DNA of 9,069 nucleotides from assembly GCA_030611185.1 (NCBI GenBank), contig JAUWQG010000033.1, forward strand, positions 1-9,069, in the 5' to 3' direction. Every line of letters begins with the position of its first letter. The stretch's first letter is position 1. The position numbers and the translations under genes are program-made. The DNA comes from Nitrososphaerota archaeon (GTDB taxonomy: Archaea > Thermoproteota > Nitrososphaeria > Nitrososphaerales > Nitrosopumilaceae). Shown piece by piece: positions 6,114 through 9,069 of the stretch. Below the pieces are notes generated by a model. It did no database searches. It saw only the letters and a program-made list of their open reading frames with translations, and was not told the DNA's origin.

Positions 6114-6908
6114 CTAGTTACCAAACATTGAGGTTATGATGTCTTTTACTTTCTGGTGCTCTATGTTTCCCCATTGGGTGTATACATTCCCAAAAACAAT
6201 GGTGGCAGCTTCTTTTGCTGATGTGTCTTTGTCTAATAATTTTCCAAACGCTATTGTTTCTCTTAGACTAGGAGAATAAAATAATTCTTCAACTGCTGCG
6301 GCTTCTCGAAGTATGTTTGCCAGCTTTATTCCTTGCACAAGTTCTGATTCATGATTTCCTGAAACATATTTTTTTACAATGGTTAATTCTACATCTTCAG
6401 GAGGATATTCCAAACTAATTCTAACCGGAAATCTGCTTAGTAATTGTGGTGGAAGTTCTTTTGTCCCAGTATGTGTAAGGGGATTAATTGTTGCTACAAC
6501 AAACCAGTCTTCTTTGGCTTTGATTAATTCTCCTGCTGATTCTTTTAAAACAATTTGTCGTCTGTCATCAAGAGCTTCATCTAGTCTCAATAATACATCA
6601 GGTTCCGATGAATTGATTTCATCTAAATATAGTATACTCCCTTCTTTCATTGATTTTATCAAAAGGCCTTCATCAAAGCTTACAGTCCCATCAGTTAGAG
6701 TTTTGGTTCCTACCAAATGACTTTCTCTTGTTCTTAAACTAAAGTTGATTGATTCAAGTTTTTTACTTTTGATTCTGGCAAAATCTCTTACCAAAGACGT
6801 CTTTCCAGTCCCTTTGGGACCAATAATTATAACAAAAAGACCAGAATCATATGCCTTGTTTAAGGTCTGTATGGAGTTATTCCAATCAAGATAGGATAAT
6901 TCTGACAA
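6114..6908 (-). CDS. MoxR-family AAA+ ATPase
   Basis: A 264-residue AAA+ module of the MoxR group, near the minimum length for the family. Walker A is GPKGTGKT (30-37), Walker B ILYLDEIN (92-99), sensor 1 is ATINP (N142), the arginine finger lies in LLSRFP (R159), and a sensor-2-type SLRETI (R216) is present. All catalytic residues are intact. It should form a hexamer that uses ATP to act on a client with the VWA protein encoded immediately downstream. The closest overall pattern is the CobS/GvpN/NirQ (CGN) branch, judged by eye. The start is TTG at 6906-6908, with a TATA box about 28 bases before it, so the pair has its own leaderless promoter. No upstream ATG is available in frame. Confidence 0.9.
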   Translation of the reverse strand: MSELSYLDWNNSIQTLNKAYDSGLFVIIIGPKGTGKTSLVRDFARIKSKKLESINFSLRTRESHLVGTKTLTDGTVSFDEGLLIKSMKEGSILYLDEINSSEPDVLLRLDEALDDRRQIVLKESAGELIKAKEDWFVVATINPLTHTGTKELPPQLLSRFPVRISLEYPPEDVELTIVKKYVSGNHESELVQGIKLANILREAAAVEELFYSPSLRETIAFGKLLDKDTSAKEAATIVFGNVYTQWGNIEHQKVKDIITSMFGN

Positions 6909-6932
6909 GTAAAGATAACTTAATTCCCACGA

Positions 6933-6940
6933 TATTTAAT
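6933..6940 (-). promoter_or_regulatory. TATA box of the MoxR-VWA operon
   Basis: Minus-strand ATTAAATA is centred 28 bases before the TTG start at 6908, inside the 39-base gap after the flavoprotein gene. The spacing fits a leaderless archaeal mRNA. Confidence 0.5.
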
Positions 6941-6947
6941 TTTAGAT

Positions 6948-7466
6948 CTAGCTTCGAAATGATTCTATTTTGACAAATGATTCATCTAGAGTTTTGTGTA
7001 AGGATTTACTCCATTCTTCAAATCCTGATGGATCTTTTGGGTAATTGTAATAATGTTCAACTAACCACTGATTTTTCCCTGATGTGTATTTTAGACCTTC
7101 AGCAACTGTTTTATTCATAATTCCTCTGATAATCATTCCAATTTTTCCAAGTCCAGAAAAGTCAGGATGTTCTCCTTTACTAATTGATTCCACATCAAGG
7201 TTTCCCAAAAAGTGCTTCATCCCATAACTAATTTGTTCATTTGTCAGTGTTTGTACTAGTCTTCTAAAAAGTTCCAACCCTGCTGTTTTGTAACCATACT
7301 CCTTTATGAAATCAAGATTGTACTGCCAAAGATTTTTTTCTGAAACATCATTTTGCTCTATTGCTTGTACCACATTATTTCCAATAATTGTTCCTGCAAT
7401 AAGCGCAGGGCCAATTCCACCTGCGTCAATTGGTTTTGGCATCCAAGCAGAATCCCCAACCATCAT
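6948..7466 (-). CDS. Geranylgeranyl-reductase-like flavoprotein, C-terminal half
   Basis: 172 codons in the same frame as the upstream half, separated from it by a single TAA (7467-7469). It begins MMVGDSAW and continues with IDAGGIGPALIAG, the conserved GD motif and Gly-rich loop that contact the ribityl/diphosphate part of FAD in this flavoprotein family. The rest (residues about 40-172) is the helical substrate/cap region, with no further stop or frameshift, so the reading frame is still intact. Alone it lacks the Rossmann N-terminus and cannot bind FAD. It would work only by reinitiation and assembly with the first half, or by readthrough. A perfect AGGAGG just ahead and two ATG codons would allow separate translation. 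Otherwise this is a recent pseudogene or a sequencing error. Confidence 0.8.
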   Translation of the reverse strand: MMVGDSAWMPKPIDAGGIGPALIAGTIIGNNVVQAIEQNDVSEKNLWQYNLDFIKEYGYKTAGLELFRRLVQTLTNEQISYGMKHFLGNLDVESISKGEHPDFSGLGKIGMIIRGIMNKTVAEGLKYTSGKNQWLVEHYYNYPKDPSGFEEWSKSLHKTLDESFVKIESFRS

Positions 7467-7476
7467 TTATCCTCCT
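7463..7476 (-). promoter_or_regulatory. Shine-Dalgarno plus stop-start junction inside the split flavoprotein
   Basis: AGGAGG (7476-7471) is followed by A, the stop TAA (7469-7467) and ATG (7466-7464), then a second ATG (7463-7461). Spacing from AGGAGG is four bases to the first ATG and seven to the second. Among the starts I examined in this window this is the strongest ribosome site, though it is encoded by the Gly-Gly codons of the first half and may have existed before the stop. Confidence 0.55.
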
Positions 7477-8405
7477 GATATCATGCAGTCATTTTGTCGT
7501 CTTACTGAAACTTGGAAAATTCCTGAATTATTGTTAATGTCTTCTGGATCTTGTGATAGCTTTGCATTTTTTATCACAGGGTTTCTATGCAAATATTCTT
7601 CCATTAATGATTGTACATTATCCTTTTTGCCCAATCTGTTATTTCTTTTTTCTAGTAATGTTTTTTCAACTCCTAAACCAATGTTGACCTTTTTCTCTCC
7701 TTTTGGAAAAACCCATCCATATCCTCCTGGTGCAATATCTTGGTCTAGATGAATGATACAATAATCTGGATCAAATTCAGTTAGATCTTTTGTTTGTGGT
7801 TCAAAGTACATGATGTATCTTCCAGTGGATTCTAAATCTCTCCTATCGATTCTTTTCTCAACTTTGGTAGAGTTTTTCAGAGTATTTCGAAGCATTGAGG
7901 TTACTCCAGTTGCATCAACTACAATTTTTGCAGTTTTTTTGTAAGGCTGTTTAGTTTTATTATCAATTCCCTGAACTCCTACTACTTGCTGTTCATCATA
8001 AATTAAACCCGTAAGATTAATTTCAAAATCAAATTCAACTCCCATTTTTTTTGCTCTTTGGTTTTGTATTTCTGGTAGTTTTTGACGATTAAGCATGTAT
8101 CCTTCTCCATCAAACGGTATTGTTGTTTCTTTATCTGGCGAAAATGCCATAACGCCTTTTACATCATGTTCGATTTCTGGTCTCGTCCATTGAACCTTAA
8201 TTCTTTCAGTCATGAAATCAACTGCTTCTTTTGAGCATGCATCTCCACATGTCCACCCAGACAATGATTTTCTTCCAGGGAAAATCTCAGAATTTCTATC
8301 GATTGAAAGAATTTTTAAATTTTGATTTGAATAATGAGCAATTGATTGAGCTGCAATAGTCCCTGTAAGACCGCCTCCGGCTACTATCACATCGTAATCT
8401 ACCAC
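7467..8405 (-). CDS. Geranylgeranyl-reductase-like flavoprotein, N-terminal half
   Basis: 312 residues forming the first two-thirds of a flavin-dependent reductase that hydrogenates isoprenoid double bonds, as in archaeal lipid or quinone side chains. The FAD Rossmann motif is G10-G-G12-L-T-G15 with D36 ending the second strand. CGD at 53-55 lies in the family's typical SGWTCGDACS stretch. VVDATG is at 162-167. The substrate-side signature APGGYGWVFPKG (225-236) followed by VNIGLGV is strongly diagnostic of the family. The frame ends CMISGG then TAA, exactly where the GD motif should begin; that motif opens the next frame. Start is GTG at 8403-8405, with a TATA box 27 bases upstream. Normal relatives are one chain, so this would be a broken, split or misread gene. 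Exact substrate is not determined. Confidence 0.85.
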   Translation of the reverse strand: MVDYDVIVAGGGLTGTIAAQSIAHYSNQNLKILSIDRNSEIFPGRKSLSGWTCGDACSKEAVDFMTERIKVQWTRPEIEHDVKGVMAFSPDKETTIPFDGEGYMLNRQKLPEIQNQRAKKMGVEFDFEINLTGLIYDEQQVVGVQGIDNKTKQPYKKTAKIVVDATGVTSMLRNTLKNSTKVEKRIDRRDLESTGRYIMYFEPQTKDLTEFDPDYCIIHLDQDIAPGGYGWVFPKGEKKVNIGLGVEKTLLEKRNNRLGKKDNVQSLMEEYLHRNPVIKNAKLSQDPEDINNNSGIFQVSVRRQNDCMISGG

Positions 8406-8427
8406 AATAGAAATTCTTGTTAATCCG

Positions 8428-8438
8428 TATTTAAAATA
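8428..8438 (-). promoter_or_regulatory. TATA box of the flavoprotein gene
   Basis: Minus-strand TATTTTAAATA is centred about 27 bases before the GTG at 8405. It is one of the best TATA matches in the window, with the spacing of a leaderless transcript. Confidence 0.55.
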
Positions 8439-8487
8439 ATACTATAGTTACATGTGGTAAATCGTATGCTATTTTATCGATTCAAAA

Positions 8488-8560
8488 TTGGGTCGGTTCG
8501 TCGCGGCGTCATCAAGGCTTTCGCTCAGACTGGAGCGGCTATTATCTCCTCATTCCCAAA
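8488..8560 (-). ncRNA. Box C/D guide sRNA
   Basis: A GC-rich island of about 73 bases between two AT-rich promoters. On the minus strand in order: terminal stem strand TTGGG (8559-8555), box C ATGAGGA (8553-8547), an 18-base guide, box D' CTGA (8528-8525), a GC-GAAA-GC mini-hairpin, box C' TTGATGA (8515-8509), a 12-base guide, box D CCGA (8496-8493), and closing strand CCCAA (8492-8488). Both box pairs fold as K-turns with three-base bulges (AAT and CTT) and tandem G-A pairs. Such RNAs bind L7Ae, Nop5 and fibrillarin and guide 2'-O-methylation of rRNA or tRNA at the fifth base from D or D'. I could not place the targets. The 12-base spacer is the usual archaeal length; 18 is long. Confidence 0.75.
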
Positions 8561-8579
8561 TTAATCAACCATATTATTC

Positions 8580-8587
8580 CTATTTAA
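8580..8587 (-). promoter_or_regulatory. TATA box of the box C/D sRNA
   Basis: Minus-strand TTAAATAG is centred about 24 bases before the start of the sRNA's terminal stem (about 8560). It begins directly after the stop codon of the RNA-binding protein gene. Confidence 0.5.
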
Positions 8588-8588
8588 T

Positions 8589-9014
8589 CTAGGTGAGATC
8601 TTCAAAAATTTCACTAAACACTTTGACTGTATCATTTTTATTGTAAATTGGAGTGTGAATTTTTAGTCTTATTGCTTCTTTTTCTTTGAAAGATATTCTT
8701 CCTTGGATAAACTCCTGCTTATCAAATCTAATATGTAAAGTGGAATTTTCTGTTCTTTCTTCAATTTCTTTTTTTATCTCTGATTTTTGTTCTTCTGATA
8801 ATATCTTTAAGAACTTGTCTAAAAATTCTCTAGCAGGTTTTTTTGTAACTTTCGCCTTAAGAACCACAATAGGATTCTCAAAATGACCAATTACATTTGA
8901 AACTAAAAATTCTTTTTCTTCTAATTCAAACATCTCATTAAAAGACTCAAAGAATTTTGCCAAATTCTCAGTAGCATGAACAATTACATCTATGGTAATT
9001 TCTAACTTTGTCAT
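8589..9014 (-). CDS. COG1325 RNA-binding protein (PF01877)
   Basis: A 141-residue protein matching the archaeal RNA-binding family once annotated as an exosome subunit. Diagnostic stretches are VIVHATEN near the start, VIGHFENPIVVLKAKV at about 40-55, a helical LDKFLKILSEEQKSEI middle, and LHIRFDKQEFIQGRISF at about 93-109. The domain fills the chain, as is usual, with a short acidic tail. Members have an L5-like fold and are thought to bind structured RNA; their exact client is not settled. Start ATG (9012-9014) lies 27 bases past the likely stop of an upstream gene, with no strong TATA box in the gap, so it is probably co-transcribed with that gene. The box C/D sRNA follows directly downstream on the same strand. 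Confidence 0.88.
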   Translation of the reverse strand: MTKLEITIDVIVHATENLAKFFESFNEMFELEEKEFLVSNVIGHFENPIVVLKAKVTKKPAREFLDKFLKILSEEQKSEIKKEIEERTENSTLHIRFDKQEFIQGRISFKEKEAIRLKIHTPIYNKNDTVKVFSEIFEDLT

Positions 9015-9041
9015 TTTAGTAAAAGTAGAATTGTTACTAGC

Positions 9042-9069
9042 CTAGGCTTCAAGTAATGCTATTTCTTTA
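9042..9069 (-). CDS. Tail of an unidentified gene, cut by the window edge
   Basis: The last 28 bases, read on the minus strand, give an open end KEIALLEA followed by TAG at 9042-9044. The other two frames are closed by stops within this stretch. This would be the C-terminus of a gene upstream of the COG1325 gene. Only eight residues are visible, so no product can be named. Confidence 0.3.

Noticed and set aside
7467..7469. The in-frame stop as a pyrrolysine or selenocysteine codon
   Set aside because: The codon is TAA, not TAG or TGA, and the neighbouring family positions do not call for a special residue.
7306..7752. A plus-strand open frame spanning the flavoprotein split
   Set aside because: It runs antisense to clearly conserved flavoprotein motifs and has no recognisable domain. 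It does not explain the TAA.
8488..8560. A tRNA, or a plus-strand RNA, in the GC-rich island
   Set aside because: No cloverleaf fits. The C, D', C' and D boxes and the K-turn geometry are found only on the minus strand, which also has a well-placed TATA box.

Overview
The window looks like chromosomal DNA of a low-GC ammonia-oxidising archaeon of the Nitrososphaerota (Thaumarchaeota), most like the Nitrosopumilus/Nitrosarchaeum group. The signs are: AT-rich archaeal TATA boxes about 25 nt upstream of start codons (leaderless genes), an archaeal geranylgeranyl-reductase-type flavoenzyme, a COG1325 RNA-binding protein, a box C/D guide RNA, a MoxR/VWA pair, a P-II protein and a single-pass protein with an outer Ig-like domain. 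This placement rests on gene content and style, not on a database match.

Layout. Bases 75-416 (minus) encode a divergent P-II protein, divergently arranged with a 58-residue helix-turn-helix-like protein at 542-718 (plus). A membrane protein with a cytosolic helical part, one transmembrane helix and an outer beta-rich domain follows at 878-1585 (plus). From 1586 to the right end everything is on the minus strand. In transcription order (right to left) it reads: tail of an unidentified gene, COG1325 RNA-binding protein, a box C/D sRNA at about 8488-8560, a geranylgeranyl-reductase-like flavoprotein interrupted by one in-frame TAA, a MoxR AAA+ ATPase abutting a VWA-domain partner, a cysteine-synthase-like PLP enzyme fused to a rhodanese-like domain, an ASCH (PUA-fold) protein, a 73-residue protein, and a PD-(D/E)XK-type nuclease-like protein whose stop codon abuts that of the convergent membrane protein.

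How the genes fit together. MoxR (6114-6908) and VWA (4551-6113) are a chaperone-like pair expected to remodel or load cofactor into a target enzyme; the target is not evident here. The PLP-rhodanese fusion, ASCH protein and 73-residue protein are packed tightly enough to be one transcript and suggest sulfur/cysteine metabolism with an RNA- or nucleoside-related accessory. The flavoprotein probably reduces isoprenoid chains of membrane lipids or quinones. Several starts are non-ATG (GTG or TTG).

The most interesting items are the box C/D sRNA, which forms two good K-turns, one of them with the U4-snRNA-like G-C variant, and the flavoprotein split by a TAA that sits between a perfect AGGAGG and two ATG codons. 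I saw no mobile element, CRISPR array, tRNA or rRNA, and no stretch over 300 bases without a gene.
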